Source: Cucumis sativus
Taxonomy: Eukaryota > Streptophyta > Magnoliopsida > Cucurbitales > Cucurbitaceae
Direction: 5' to 3'
Assembly: GCF_000004075.3 (NCBI RefSeq)
Contig: NC_026658.2
Span: 24,478,075 to 24,542,074, forward strand
Length of the DNA stretch: 64,000 bases
Shown piece after piece: positions 11,754 to 25,989 of the stretch (the first letter of the stretch is position 1; each line of letters opens with the position of its first letter). The notes beneath the pieces were generated by a model. That model saw only the letters and a list, made by a program, of their open reading frames with translations. It did no database searches and was not told where the DNA came from. The translations under genes and the position numbers were made by a program.

Positions 11754-14700
11754 TCACATCCCAGCGGGCAGCGCATGTGGTCGAGGCCTTGATCTCATTA
11801 TTGTTTCATCACTATGCCTGATCCATTCTGAAAGTCTCCATGGTTTCTGCCACTTCCATTTGAACTGTAATAGCCACTGGTGATGACTTCTCTTCCATCT
11901 CCATAGTTTTCCAGCTTGTCCTACTGTTGCTAACTTCTTCATTGATAAGTGTCCTATTGGTACCATCTGCATTAATAGCACCCTTCTAAGAAAAATGTGA
12001 GCTCAACTCCTACACGACAGTAAATGAATGGGATAAATTTTAACCTTTCGTGCATGATCTAGGATTGCAGCAGAATCTCTAACAGAGCCATTGGCAATTC
12101 CTGCTGTATACTTGAGTTGCTTAGGGGCTGGTACTGACATTGGAGACAAAGGACCACTCAATTCATCAGCAAAGTGTTTCAATGATGGTGGTGTACTCTC
12201 ATGCTCACGGTGGACCTGAAAAGGATAAAAAGTGCCAATAAGACAGATTTCTAATTATGTTTACAACGAATATCAAACGATGGAAATGGCAAGATCAACC
12301 AAACTATTAAGGAACTAGATATAGACAGTGCACCCTATCCATCACTAACTCAATAAATATCTCAAACTACCACTGATTACTGCATCAGCTACTTGAAAAG
12401 TTTCAAGTTTTCTTTCATGATATTATACAAAAAGGTCACAGGATCTATGTCATATCTGTCACTGTCAATACAGCTCATTAAAAGATCTGATTTAATATTT
12501 CACAGGATCGGTCTTGCCAAAACAAGGTTGAAGTATCTGTGTATATTCCATTTTTTCAGGTCGAAGTATACCAAATTAACCACTCGGCAGAAACATAAAA
12601 ACCTTCACTGGCAAGTAAAAGTAGGATTTCGTGTCTATATGCAGCATGGAAAAGAAAAACCTAATGAACATAAATCTCACCGGTGCAGATGAAGCTAATG
12701 CAATTGCAACAGCCTTCTCTCTCAATTTTAGCTCTTTTTCTACTTCCTTTCTCCGTGTCTCACTCTGCCGCAACAATCCCACAAGTTCTTTCAGTTGCTC
12801 CTTCATTTCCCTAGTTTCCAGTTCCTTTTCCCATAATTGGCACCTGAAAAAAATAAGCAAAGTGATGCTTGAAAATAAGTAGACCAGTGGAAATTCTTAT
12901 TTAAAAAGGATGATATACATGGAAAATTTTGAATATCAACCAATTCTCGTTAAATGCCAATTTCACCTTTCAGGTCCAAAGAGGAAAAATAAATTGCTGC
13001 TGGGTAGCCCCAAAATTTCCTGATTTTTCTTTTGAATTATCCTTTCATATTTTACATTATTCAAGCACTGAGTACTCACAATCCAGGAAATTAAAGAGTA
13101 TCACTAATTCTAAGAAAAATATCGGCTGCAGGAGCAAAATAATTACCGTGCATCTGCAAGAGAATTGAACATGTATTGAAGCAAATTCTTAGCATCTCCC
13201 ATGGAGCGCAACTGGTTCCAGCGTCCGCGGTTTGTGAAGGCACGCTCTCGTTCCTCTGCCTCTGAAAGTTGTGAAGCCATCGCCACAAGGGAATTTGAGG
13301 ATATGCTTAGCATGTTTTCAAGTGATGTTATTCTGGCCATTCTCGCGGTTGGTGACATAGAGGACACTCTGATCATGCAAAAGACAAATTAAATGCTGTC
13401 CACTTCTTTATGTGAGAACCTAGAAGGTGAATTATTTTGTTTGAAAACAATGCTTACCTAGCGAAACCATTTTTCCCTCTTGGAGGGCTGAGGCCTTTTG
13501 AAGCAAACTCATCCACTTGCCTCAGCATGGATAACTCGTCTGCAAGTGCAGCTCGCCTGTATTGCAGAAAAATCAATAAGTATTTGATTTTTATTATATG
13601 AAAAATACAATCAAGGTCTCTAGTATAACTCGTACACTTGGCTTTGTTTTTCATATTCAAAACGAACTTCATGCACGTTCACCATCACTTCCAATTCATG
13701 GTCGAGCCAGCGTTGTAGAGATTTCTCATTGCTCTAGAAAAGAGATATGTCCATTAGAATCGGGATCAAGCTGACATAGTAGTGAAGCAAGCAATGAAAC
13801 AGCCCATAAAATACCTGCCCATTCATTCCATTTCCGTTTGTAATGCCTAAAAAATCAACAAAAAAGAATAAAATTTAAAATCAATTATATGGTATAAGCA
13901 TGAAAACGCTTCTCCTATTAACAAGGCATTTATTTAATAAGAATAACAAATTTAAAGAACAAATGAAAGAATACACGGGCATAAAAAAACCAAGCCCACA
14001 AAAGAAAGAAGACGCCTACAAGAAGGACTCCAACTGTACAGAATCAAGATCAAAGGGTATGCATAATGATATATGGGAGGAAAGGTGACCCAGAACAGAG
14101 ATGCTCCTCAAAAAGAACAATAAAGATTAGCAAAATCATAATACATCCCAAGCGAGAAAATACCTGAATTTTCACGACCATTAGATTTCCGGGCTTCAAG
14201 TAGTTCTTTCAGCCTCTTGGTGGCCATTGCAGCCTCTTCTGTTTTTCTTTGAAGAACCTGGTACAAATAAATGCATAATGATATATGGGAAGAAAGGTGA
14301 CCCAAATTTTTCATAGAACCAAATTGCTATCCATTAAAGAAAAGTAACATTTTAAAATCTCTTAAGTGGAAACCTTAAGAGAAGCTACAAGATAATACCA
14401 TAATCAAAGCGTCCAATGCATTTGAACCTTGTTATTGAAGGAAAGACCTTTCAATCTAATCCCTAGTCAAGTCTACTTTTTAGAACAAAAACCTGCAATC
14501 TAACCTTGTTGTAGGAAATAGGACAGAGAGAGGATGAATAAGGTGTGAAGTAACAATGAAGTACTAACCATTTTCTGCCGCTGATTAAGAGCTTGCAGTT
14601 TATGCCTTTCATATTCATTTCTCCTGCCCTCCTTTTTCAGCTGTTTTGCCAAGTTGTCAACAAAAATAGTGAATAACAGATATGAGGAAACAAAATCGAT

Positions 14701-17700
14701 ACAGTCGATAGTAAATAGTAATACATAATGGGATGAAATATATTGTGAAGTGATGCAACAAAGAAACTGTAACAGTGTTGCCGCTGGGAAGCCAACATGC
14801 CACAATCTTTCTGTTATTTTTCTCAACTCAAATTGTTGAGTTTTAATCATTTACTGACTAGGTTAAGAGGTCAGAATTACCTTTGACCATTAAGATAACA
14901 CACTCACAATAAATAAGAAACAAAAAGTATTCTAAGTAAAGCTAATATGAGAACAGAGATAAATAATTGAAAAGTTAAACTAGAGTATACTTTCTTCTTC
15001 TTAAATCTTCTGGTTGTTGAATTACCTGGAGGAGCTCTTTCTCACGAGATGCTTTCCACTGTCGAAATTGTTCTGCCTCTTGTTTCATCCTTTGTTGCAA
15101 TTGAACCTTCAAGTTTCAAGACTCAGCAAATGGAGAGAAAAAAAGGAATAGAGGTGCATATATGCAAGAAATAAAGGGTTTACCTTCTGAGCTTTTATGA
15201 ATTGAATCTCGTCCTGCAATTTTTTCGCCGCTTCATCACTTTTTTGTTTTTGCTTTAGTAGCTGAACCTGGTTTTCCTGTTTCTTCTTGAGTTCTAGAAT
15301 CTGAAAATAAATAAATTATAAGAATAATAATATGTTTAGAAATCAAGTTGGAGACTTCCTTTTCATATGAAAATGGCGTTCTAAAAAGAGAGTAATTTAA
15401 TCACCTGAGCCTCAAGTGTTTTGAGTTTTTGGGAATGTATGTCATGCAATTTCTGTGTTTGACCATCTGAACAAGCAGCCAGGTTTTCAACTTCAGCTAA
15501 CAATCGATCCCTCTCTAGCTGCAGGAGTGATAAGAATGAACAAATTTTCAACACAAAAAATGATAAAGATTCTACTGATGTAGAGGCTAACCTGGACAGC
15601 TCTTTTTTCATCTTCCAGTTCCACAATTTTCTTCCCAAAATGCTGCTTGAGAGCCGCTGTGTCAAATCCTCCAAAAAGTTTCATTTCCGACTACAAAGTC
15701 ATTAAAATGAAAATTAAAACAATGCAGGAGGATAACAATGATTTAATGTAAGCAAAAGCAGATCTCCATATTCTACAATATAATAACTAAACCATATTTA
15801 AAAGTTTTGTTAGCCTCGTAAAATTGACAACTTAAATTTTCTACTGTTTCCGTCGTCCAAAGTTCACCTCTTTTTGCTCTAGACGTTTGTTTAGTTCATG
15901 CAATTCCTTGTCCATGCTATTTTGGAGAAGTGTATGCTCCCATTCTTTTGCCACCTCTTCATCAATTTCTGGAGACTCACCTGCCAAACTTGGAAACTAA
16001 AATTAGTAAAAGCTATTAAAAAAACATGGAAAGCAAAGCAACATAAACTGATAATCTTTAATGTCAGAAAAGCACAAACAATACTCAATTACGGTTGAGT
16101 TTCCAAAACTGATGAAAAGTGAAGGAATAGAAGTCTAAATTAGATAAGGTCATACCTGATATGGTTTCACTCATTTGGAAATCAGGTGATTCAATACTTT
16201 GCAATCCCCTTTTGAGCCCATCACTTTTGGGAGAGCAATTCATCAGCCCATCACTTTTGACAGAGCAAGTTATACCATCCTGAAAGATAAGGTCCAAGGT
16301 TCAAATACAAACTTGCCGGGGAGATAAACATAGCCAGCATACATTATACATATTCATACAAGCAAAGGAAAAGGGTGAGGGTGCACATACCTGGGCACAA
16401 ACTTGAGCATCTGTTTCACATTGGTCCACGATGCCACGTCGGCTACGGTATTCATGAAGCTCACGACAGAGATCCTGATTGGTTGCTTCAAGCCAGGCAA
16501 TCCTTTCCTTGAGAACCTATTACAATGTTTCAGAAATTACATGATATTCAAAACATAAAGCTATAAAGTGTTTCATAATCATGTACCTGAATTTCATCAG
16601 ATGAAGACCCTCCACGTGCAAAAAGTTCTGCCTGCAGGTATTCAAGTTGCTGTCGCATCTTTAACATCTCATTAGACATGGGATCCCTGTTGACCTGGTT
16701 GGCAATGAAGAAGAGAAATATATTCATATAGAAAGAGTATAGTATTCATCATCCCACTAAACAAATAAGGGAGTTTCTATATACTTACAACAGGCTTATT
16801 TTGGATATTGCGAGCTCGATTTGCATATTTCAAAGTGTTGAGGGTTTCCTCAGCGTTAATATCGGCAGGGCTGATGCAGGCTACGATAGTAAAACAAGAT
16901 TATTATAGGAAGAACTTAATATAAATAACTTTTAACAAATAACAAAAGGACATGCAATTTTCAGACAGAGAAGAAGGAAAAGAGGAAAAATATTGTTAGG
17001 CGAGACCAAGCGTAGTGGCAATTGGTGAAAAAAAAAATCCATTTTGAGGCAATAAGATACTCTCTTTTCAAATGTTGGCCAACAAATGCCCTAATAATTC
17101 TGTTATCGATGGAGGGAAGATGTGGGAAGGACACGGAGAAGCACAATGCTTTGGCAAAAGAAGAAAGAGATACATTTATGCATCAGACTAAACAAAGATT
17201 ACAAGTTTACCTATCATAACAGTTCTGCTGTTACCACCAAGAGAATCCTGCAAAATGAAGAAATTTCATTAGCCTCAGGGGGGTGGGGGGTGGGGGGAGT
17301 GAACGTTTCTTGAGGACATGATTCTCTCTTCTAGCTGAAACAGTTTTCTTGGGTGCATCTTTCAATGAAATTTTTTTATCAAGTAATTCATTCCACATTC
17401 AGAATTATAATATAAGAAAACGTCTAACTGTAACAGTATTCTTGTGAAAAAGACTATCTACACTAAAACCAAACCTGTAAGAGTCGAGTCAATTTACTGT
17501 CCCTATATGGAACATGAACCCCTTCTTTGCGCTTCTTCTCATCACCAAGAGCACTGATGACATTACCAAGTGCAAGAAGACCCTTGTTTATATGAACTCC
17601 TGTTATTTAAAAACACACACAATCTGATGAGTGATGAACACATACAAAGAAAAGAAAAAAGAAGACAAGTGAATGATAAGTCATTCCACCAACCTTCCTT

Positions 17701-20269
17701 GAAACGTAAACCATCAGAACCAGTTCTCTTGGCTCGTTCAGATCCAGCTAGATCTACCAAGTGCAATTTTGCGCACAAATACTCTTCACTTAAGTTGTCA
17801 ATATTGCTTTCTCCAGGAAAAGCTGGATTTAGTTTACGCATTTGCTCCAATGTGATGGTGAAGATGGCATGTGAACGACTAAAAACAGATCATAAAATTC
17901 AGCAACAGAGTCAGCATCTAAGATTGGCATAGAATTTCAGCTTCCAAAGGATACTAAACTGGAAAAGCTTTATATTCCATTAGACATGTAAAAATGATAT
18001 CACTGAACAGTTACTCCTCATTGGTGTTTCGAGTAATTTAATCATTTAAACAAAAAAAGAAATATTCTGACATATAACAACATTGATGAAATATATTATA
18101 TCACCCTCAAGATTAGGTTGATAGAATCTATGAGTTTTACAGGAATACTCAGTGAGCATGGTTTTATTTGACATAAACAAGACAAGGTATGCAAATCTAT
18201 CCTTAATTAGGTTTATTCTACTCAAAACATCATTAGTTGAAGACTCAAAAGAAACCCCAATCTGATAAGTTTATGCAGGTTGTAAAATTTCCCTCGAACC
18301 CCACCCAGAAATTTTCTTGGTGTCTAGCTGAAATTTCAAGAGCCATGTAGACTCTTGCCTAGACATTTAATTCCCTGAATGTACATTTTGAAGTTTTACC
18401 TTGACTGATTATTCATATTCGTACTTCCTGTAGCCCTACTCAGTGATCCTTGCTCCAGACAAGAAGCCATTTCTTTCAGTGTGTTTACACTAACTTCGGT
18501 AGATCCTGCTAGAGTGATGACACCATTTGACGATTCACGAATTTGTATTGGTGGTTTCCCAGGTAGCATAACTTTCCCTGCATGTCCATTTGTACCCTCC
18601 ACTTTGCTAAAAGAAGTAGAATCTAGCAGGTCTCGTACCTCTTCCTTGAGAATCTTTTTCATAAAAGAAATTATAGTAAGAGCTTTGCACAAGGACTTAA
18701 AATGTTTGGGAAAACAAATAAATAAATAAAAGTCATCAAGGAAAAGGATCATAACAACAACCTCAATAAAAGAAACATGTAATTGAAATTCCATTTGATC
18801 CTTTAGAGTTTCGATCTTGCTGAACAAGACATTCATCACTTGAGGGATGATTCCTGTCTGACAACCATCTTTCAAACCTGTCCCCATGGTATAAGTTTTC
18901 CCAGATCCAGTCTGCATCAACCAAAACTATCAACTAAAAGGAGAAACGGAATGATACGAGATTTCTTATGGACAGCACTACTCTAAAGTTACTATACCTG
19001 ACCATACGCAAGAACGGTCGCGTTATAGCCTTGGAATAGACCATCCACAAGCGGAGAAACACATTCTTCAAACATTGATGATGAAGGTGAACCAGTGCTT
19101 CCGTAGACATGATCAAATGTAAACGAATGGGATCCAATTTGTACCTGCCCCAGAGGCAAAATGACATTTAATCCCACTAATTCAAAGAAAAATTAAACAC
19201 GGATACACGTACATTTGTGATGTACTCATATTTGCAATATCAAAAAGAAGGAGAAGCAACAATTTGTGTTATCACGCTTCGAATAGGCAAGTTGCCAGGA
19301 TCTTTTGGCAGTAGAGTAATACAAGAAAGATGCTAGAAAGCTCAAGTGTTGGGACATAGTTGAGAAGCAAAACAAGCTATACGCACACGTACACCCCAAA
19401 CGAATTATAACTGTTTGCTATAAATCATCAAGCATTACGGCAGCAATCACATTTCTACCCAGAAAGTTACGAACGCTGTTTACCTAGCCAAAGATATGTG
19501 ACAGAGAAATACATTTTATAAAGTTAAGATCTTAATTTGACCCAAAAATTCAAGAGGGATAGTAAGTTTGGTCATCAGAATAAGTTTGAAAGCTTCTTCG
19601 TTGGGTGAAAGTAGGGTACAATTGACTCGAAAGAAGGAAGAGAGAACCCGTCAGAATAGCAGACCACCCACACCTGGAAATTAGAATCATGCCGAGGGGG
19701 CGATGATTTCAGTTCCCTAATTGAGAAATTGGCCTAAGCAACCTTAAAGTTCGAGTCGGTTGTTCAAGTACTATTTTAATACAATGTCATCATTAGCCGC
19801 CAAATTGCCATAGTGATTGTTCATAAGAATCCTAAAATGTCAAAATACTCTCCGGTCACTCCGCCTCCTCTCCCAACTACAACCGGGAAGCTGCCGACGT
19901 GAAAATCACTGGCGAATCTGAGAGGAGGCTCAATCGATAAAAAGTACCCATTTGGCATATTATGGCATTGCACAACTAGATCTAGATCTCTCAGAACCTG
20001 GAAATTAAAGAACTCGAAAGTCCGGAAAGAAACAAATCTCCCTAAAGCAAGTAGCCATTGAGGAGTGAAGAATCGCCCTTCCCACTTCTTCCCACAATCA
20101 AATTCAAAGCTTTGAGCTACCCACATCCACATCACGAGAGAGTGAAAAGTACCTGAGGCTTTCCGGAGATGACGGTGACACAATCCTTACACCCTTGGAG
20201 GCGCTCATCGCCGATGAGCGGACGGATGTGGACGGCAACCTTAACACAACAATCCTCCCCAGCTTCCAT
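11754..20269 (-). CDS. KIN4A: Kinesin-4 motor protein, FRA1/KIN-4A type
   Basis: 25 exons on the minus strand (high to low): 20269-20153, 19144-18998, 18911-18762, 18653-18400, 17878-17694, 17599-17475, 17247-17211, 16880-16789, 16694-16587, 16516-16391, 16279-16156, 15980-15868, 15690-15592, 15518-15405, 15300-15184, 15106-15026, 14640-14569, 14257-14164, 13846-13815, 13733-13636, 13556-13458, 13368-13147, 12843-12681, 12215-12045, 11966-11754. All join in frame (3153 bases, 1050 residues; FRA1 is about 1035). The motor domain covers residues 10-370: P-loop GQTGSGKT 87-94, switch I NNQSSRSH 219-226, switch II DLAGSE 265-270. Long coiled coils run from about 375 to 900. The C-terminus carries the plant kinesin-4 block [20 protein letters not shown] and then [15 protein letters not shown]1 moves along cortical microtubules and is needed for wall-material delivery and fibre wall strength. 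KIN-4C-type paralogues are usually much longer, so KIN-4A/B is preferred. Confidence 0.95.
14059..14304. repeat. 34-bp direct repeat flanking kinesin exon 18
   Basis: Copies at 14059-14092 and 14271-14304 share ATGCATAATGATATATGGGA and then AAAGGTGACCCA, with one mismatch over 34 bases. They are 212 bases apart and enclose the 94-base exon 18 (14164-14257). Confidence 0.9.
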
Positions 20270-22866
20270 AAGAAGCAGCCAGAGGAAGAGCAGAAAAGAG
20301 AGAATAATGGGAAAAGAATTTCCAGAAGAAAGAAGAAGAAGAAGAGATGCAGGGAGTGTAGATTATGTACGTCAGAGTCTAGCAGTGAAAGATCAATTTT
20401 TTTTGGAAAACCGTTCGCATTGTCTGAAAATGGTGGAGGAGGGTAGGATCAGAAAGTGATACAGCAACCACAACACCCCAAAAGAAGCTAAAACAAAAAA
20501 ACAAAAAAACAAAAATCCTGAGCTTCAGACAATGTAAGGGAAAGAAAAAAATGAAAGTGAAGAAATAGTTTTGAAGGGTGGGTAAAGGGTGAGAAGAGAA
20601 GGGGTAGTTGAGGAATTAGAAGGGGGGGTATTGTGTTATAACTGTAGAGAGTTAACCGCTAGGACAACAACCACTATCATTTTCCTTAGTCTTCACTACA
20701 CACCAGCACAGACGGTTGCGTCTGTGAAACTTCTATTGTCGTCTTTCCCGAAATACCCTTCACCGGATCGGAGGTTTAGAGAATATTACGAGAGTACCCC
20801 TGTAGAGTTTGTTTTCTTGAATACCACGGTATCCGTATTATGGAATATGGAAATGTATGAGGTGGAATGGGAAGAGGGGGAGAATAAAGTGTTAGTGGGA
20901 ATGGAATCGATGAGCGAAGTGAGTCCAGCCAGTAAGGTTAATGATGAAATGGTGAAGAAGAGAGAAACAAAAACATGGTAGCGTGGTAAGGAATGCACGT
21001 GAGGGAAGTGGATGGATGGATGGATTAATTTAATTAGTTTGAAGAAAATGGTGGCTAAATGGCGCCTAGGTACCGATGGGGACTTGGCGGGGGCGAAGGA
21101 GGAGGAGGAGGAGGGAGGGAGGATGGTGGCCGGGGAAAGAAGTAAAGAGGCAAAGTGAGGAAAGAGAGAAAAAGAAAAATGAAAGAGGTCCCACTCAAAA
21201 TGAGACAGTGCCAGCTGGTGGTCTCCCACACTCACATGGCGTTTGATCGTTTATAACCAGCTGGACCCCACCTTCTCTCGGTCAGACTCTGTGGCCCCCA
21301 CTTCTTTCCCTCCTTCTTCTTCTTCTTCTTCTTCTCTTTTATTTTTCTACTTCCAATACTTCCAATTCTTCCTTATTCCCTAACCAAACGTATTACTATT
21401 TCCCCTCTTCTTCTTCTCTTCCAATTACTCTTTTACCCTTCCTTATTCACCTATCCTACCCTTACATACAACTATAATACACGTCATTTTTACCCCTTTT
21501 TTTTGTTTATTAGCATTCAAATTCACATCTTCACATTTCTTTTTCTGTAAAATAAAAAAGCTTTTTATACCTAATTAAGTTATACTCGTAATTTTATATT
21601 TAATTACAAAAGTATTAAATTCTTTTTTCCATATCATCTCCTTTTTTGTCTGTATGCTTAGAAATAAAATTTGTGGGTCTCCTAATCTATATTTACTTAC
21701 TATTCTAAAAAGTTTCTAATATGTACTTTGCCTTTTAATTATCTCTCCATAAGTCTGTAACCTGTATCAAACTATAATCACCATCTTTTAAATAATATAA
21801 GTATTTACCAAATTACAATTTTAAACCAATTAATAATAAATAAAAGTGAGCATAGTTATGGTAATTGATTATTCACTTATATTTAAACTAGGATGTTGAT
21901 TAATCATACTATTACCACACATCACATAATTAAATGTAAATAGTTATGAACTCTAAATGATTTATTTTAAAATATACATATAAATAAACACACTTTCAAA
22001 AGTTGTCGTTGTGTTTGAAGGACATATGTTGTTCATTTTTTTAGCATACTAATTCTACCTATGTGTTTCTTTACGTTGATGTTTTTTAATATATACTTTT
22101 TTTGTATAAGAACGATGAAGAAACGTACTATGAAAATTGAAAGATAACGTGTTATTTTGAATCAAAATCTCACACTGATTAGGGAATTACATGTTCATCT
22201 AGGTATATAGTTGAATGACAATTATCTATGTTAACATGAGACTTTTGAGATGGGTACCAAAAGTAAAATTGTTGTGAAAACATATATTATCAAAAGCTTA
22301 GAGAGATTCAAATCTTCACACTCACGTTGTTGACATATTTATAATTTCACTCAAATTGAATACATAATTCTCAATACATTAAACAAAAATAAATATGATT
22401 GATTAATACCCACATGGCCATTCATGTCCAAACTTAGATCCCAAACATTCCCCCAAAAAAATATATAGTCCAATCCAAGTTGATTTACACAACAAATGAT
22501 AAATAGGAGTAATTAGCATAAGCGACCTCCAAAATTGTTTGTCCCATTGACAAGACCCGGCCTTACAATAATGTCAGGTAGGTTTTGGCTTGAGGGTCTA
22601 TAGTTAAAATGTTGATTTATATGCACTAATATATTGATTTTGGAAGGGTTTCTTATTTGTTTGGGAGGTGATGTAGAAATGTTAAGTGGTGTTGGTTGGG
22701 GCCAATCTGTTGGATCGGTAAAGCATTTCAAGAAAGATAAGGAAGGCCCATCACAAAAGTTTAAGCAACTCGATCGTCTACACTTTTGTTTTTCTCCAAC
22801 CAATTTCATCCAACGTTTACGTTTTTCAAACCCCCTCCTCAATCCATCTCTTCATTAACCTCTTCA

Positions 22867-22867
<1 letters not shown>

Positions 22868-22899
<32 letters not shown>
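22868..22899. repeat. (CA)16 microsatellite
   Basis: Perfect dinucleotide run in gene-poor DNA, directly after a pyrimidine-rich stretch; a likely polymorphic marker site. Confidence 0.95.
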
Positions 22900-22902
<3 letters not shown>

Positions 22903-25751
22903 TTATTATTCCCTTTTATAAAGTTTTATGCTTCCACCCTATGTTTTCTTCAATTTTATTCACTTGCATTATTATTCAAAAGGAAATCCACACCACATGC
23001 ACCTTGTAAGATTGGCCCCCGTTGGTGAATCAAAAATATATGTAAAGTCGTTTGTGTGGACAAAATTGTCGTCCATTTAAGACCTTCGTTTGCTCACTTT
23101 TTAAGATAGAGGGATAATAATAAATTTAATTTTTTTTAAAAAAAAAAGAATAAATTTTATTTAAGGTTTTTGGTTGGGTGGGTTTGGTGGTAATATTAAA
23201 AGAAGGAAATATAAAAAAGAAAAGCCAACTCCTATGTTTTTATAGAAGATGTGGACTGTAAGTTAAGCAATCAGTTTTCACATATCAAATCCTTGAGAGG
23301 GAAGGAGAAGAGGTTCTCCATCTCTTTTATTTGAGATGTAAGAAACAAAAACTTAGAAACTTTCATGACCATTCCAAATAAAAAATACTTGAATGCACAT
23401 CATACCTATACATTTCACAAAATTAAATAACTAAAAATTTACTTTACATGTTACATTAAATTTTTGTTTTTTTATTTTCTTAAGATATTTTCATGTGAGT
23501 GATGAGAAGGAACACACACCCTTTTATCCCTCGAAAGCTTTATTATAAAATTAAAAGGCCTCTCGTTTTCTCAACCTAACTCTCTCCATTCATTTTTTTT
23601 TCTCTCTTTTGTAAAATCGGACCGTTACCCTGTTTGCAGCTTAAGCAAAGGTTGAAAAAACCCCACCCATTTGGCCCCCACTTCAACAAGCAATTAGGAT
23701 ACCTTTATTCGTCTTCCTATTTAGTCAATTAATAATCCAAAAATAATTCCTATCTCAATCCACCTGCTTCACCCTCTCTTCATTAATGCCCTAAAACTCA
23801 ATTCTTCATTTATTTTTTTTAATTTTTACCTTCCCCTTATCAAAACATACCCACTAAATTATTAACCCATCTCAACTAATTATAATTATAGTATTTAAGA
23901 TGGCTTCATCATAATTGATCTTATTAATTGCCAATTAATCAACTTCTAAATGACCATGATATCCTTTTTGGCATTATTCCAATATCCCTTGATCTCCGCG
24001 CTTTGAATGTTCTTAAAGACACCCATATTATCAAATCTAAAACTAATTCATCTTAACACAAAAAAACAAATTCGTCACTTTTCTATAATATTAAAATCTA
24101 AAAACACAATGCCAAAAGGCAGATATTACTATAATATAATTAAGGTTTCACTAATAATAATGTAGATTTATTAACTACCCTTCACCCTCTTCTTTTTTAT
24201 ATTATATATAGTACTAATATAGAAATTGACTTCTTGCCCAATAAATCAAAAACTGCACTCATACAAAATTACACGGAGGTTTGAAGAGAAATGTAAAATG
24301 AAATTTAATCAAGGTTAACCTATTTAAATTCTAACCAAGACGACGTGGAAACGAAGTTATAATGTCTTTTTAGACTATTGAATCCATCACTTTCCTAGCT
24401 TTTCTCTTTTTTTCTTTTTTGACAACCGTTCTTCTAATATACAGATAGCAGTAACATGAATCCAAAATGTTGTGATTACAACTCAATTAGCAAAGCCACA
24501 TGACAAAGGGTAGAGAGATGTCAATTTTGGATATGGGGTATGGCAGGGGGACTTTGGTTTTCTTTATTCACATTCCTTCACAAAAAACTTTCTTTTGCTT
24601 TTTATTCTGATCAACATGTAAAGCTTTTTGAATCACATGCTCTCCCCTCTCCTTTACATTGCATCATTATTCTAAAAAAAATACTCTTTTTATTTTGTAT
24701 GCAAGCCACTCGATTATCTCTCTCTCTCCGCCCCTTTAATTAATCATAATACATAATTATGCAAAAGAAATTAAAACCCCCTTTATATATATGTATGTAG
24801 TGACACTTAAGTACGTTTTTATTACACATATTGATTGGGAGGATAAGATATGATTGGGGGTTAGGATTTTAATTAGATATTATCATGATTATGATTAATA
24901 ACAATAAAGTTAAGCTGGCCCCCAGAGGCTGGGGACTCATAAAATTTGAAAATTTTCTGTTGTTCATCATGTCTTGTCTTTGATGTAAGATGCAAAAGCT
25001 TAGAAGGGATAAGAAAATGAAGAGGGTTTGGGGATTTGGGACAGGACATGTGCTAATGGTAATAGTGTAAATGTTCCATCATCATCATCACTAATTTTTG
25101 GGTTCTTCAAGTTTTGAATGTTGTGGTCTTTGTGGGCATTTTTTTTTAATTATTTTGGGAAAATGGAGTAATGTGATAAATTTAATTATTATATATATTT
25201 GGCCTAGTTTTTACCACATGTGCATGCACTTTCACCCAATAAAAAAGTTGGGAAAAGTCTTTATATCACATGGTGCTTTGGGTTCTCCTTACAAATCCAA
25301 TGGAGTTGATGATTGATAGGAGGAGATAAGGGGGGATTTTATTGCTCATCAATAACAAGATAAAAAGTGAAATCCACATAGCAAATCTTCTTTATCTTTA
25401 TATGTTTACCATTTTTAGATCCATGCATGGCCCAAGTTTTTTATTGATCATGATCTGAAAATAATAATTTGACGGGAAGAGATTTAATGAATGTTAGTGT
25501 TGAATATTATGCACAACCTTCCTTCATAACTTTAATACATATATATAAAGTAATGTTTATAAGTTTGATAATTAACTATTTGATTTTTTTTTTCAATTAA
25601 ACACCTATCAAACACTACTTTCATTTATTAATTTCTTTTTTTAACATTTTAGTAGTGTTTTCAAAAATCAAGTCAAAGTTTTGAAAATTAAAGAAAATGT
25701 CTATTTTAAATGGAGCTAAAAATTCAAGGGGTATTAAAGAAAGATGAAGGC

Positions 25752-25989
25752 ATGATAAAGAAAGGTGAGAAGATGATGGGCTTTTAAAAACGAAGATCAA
25801 CTAAAAAAAGAATATCAAATATTATCTCTTGCGTTTCTTGTTTAGTGTACACATAACTCGTAAGATGTGGTTTTATAATTGATTGATATCCTTATAAATC
25901 GTAGGATGTGGTTTTATAATTAATTGATATCCTTTACAAGGACATGTATCTAAGTTCATTAAAAGCATATATGATAAAGAAAGGTGAGA
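25752..25989. repeat. Nested duplication: 41-bp tandem pair between 19-bp direct repeats
   Basis: Unit 1 at 25859-25899 and unit 2 at 25900-25939 share GATGTGGTTTTATAATT and GATATCCTT with a few substitutions. They lie between two exact 19-base direct copies of ATGATAAAGAAAGGTGAGA at 25752-25770 and 25971-25989. This may be a decayed transposon or a local duplication. Confidence 0.85.

Noticed and set aside
22868-23028. Open frame containing a His-Thr repeat
   Set aside because: Product of the (CA)16 microsatellite.
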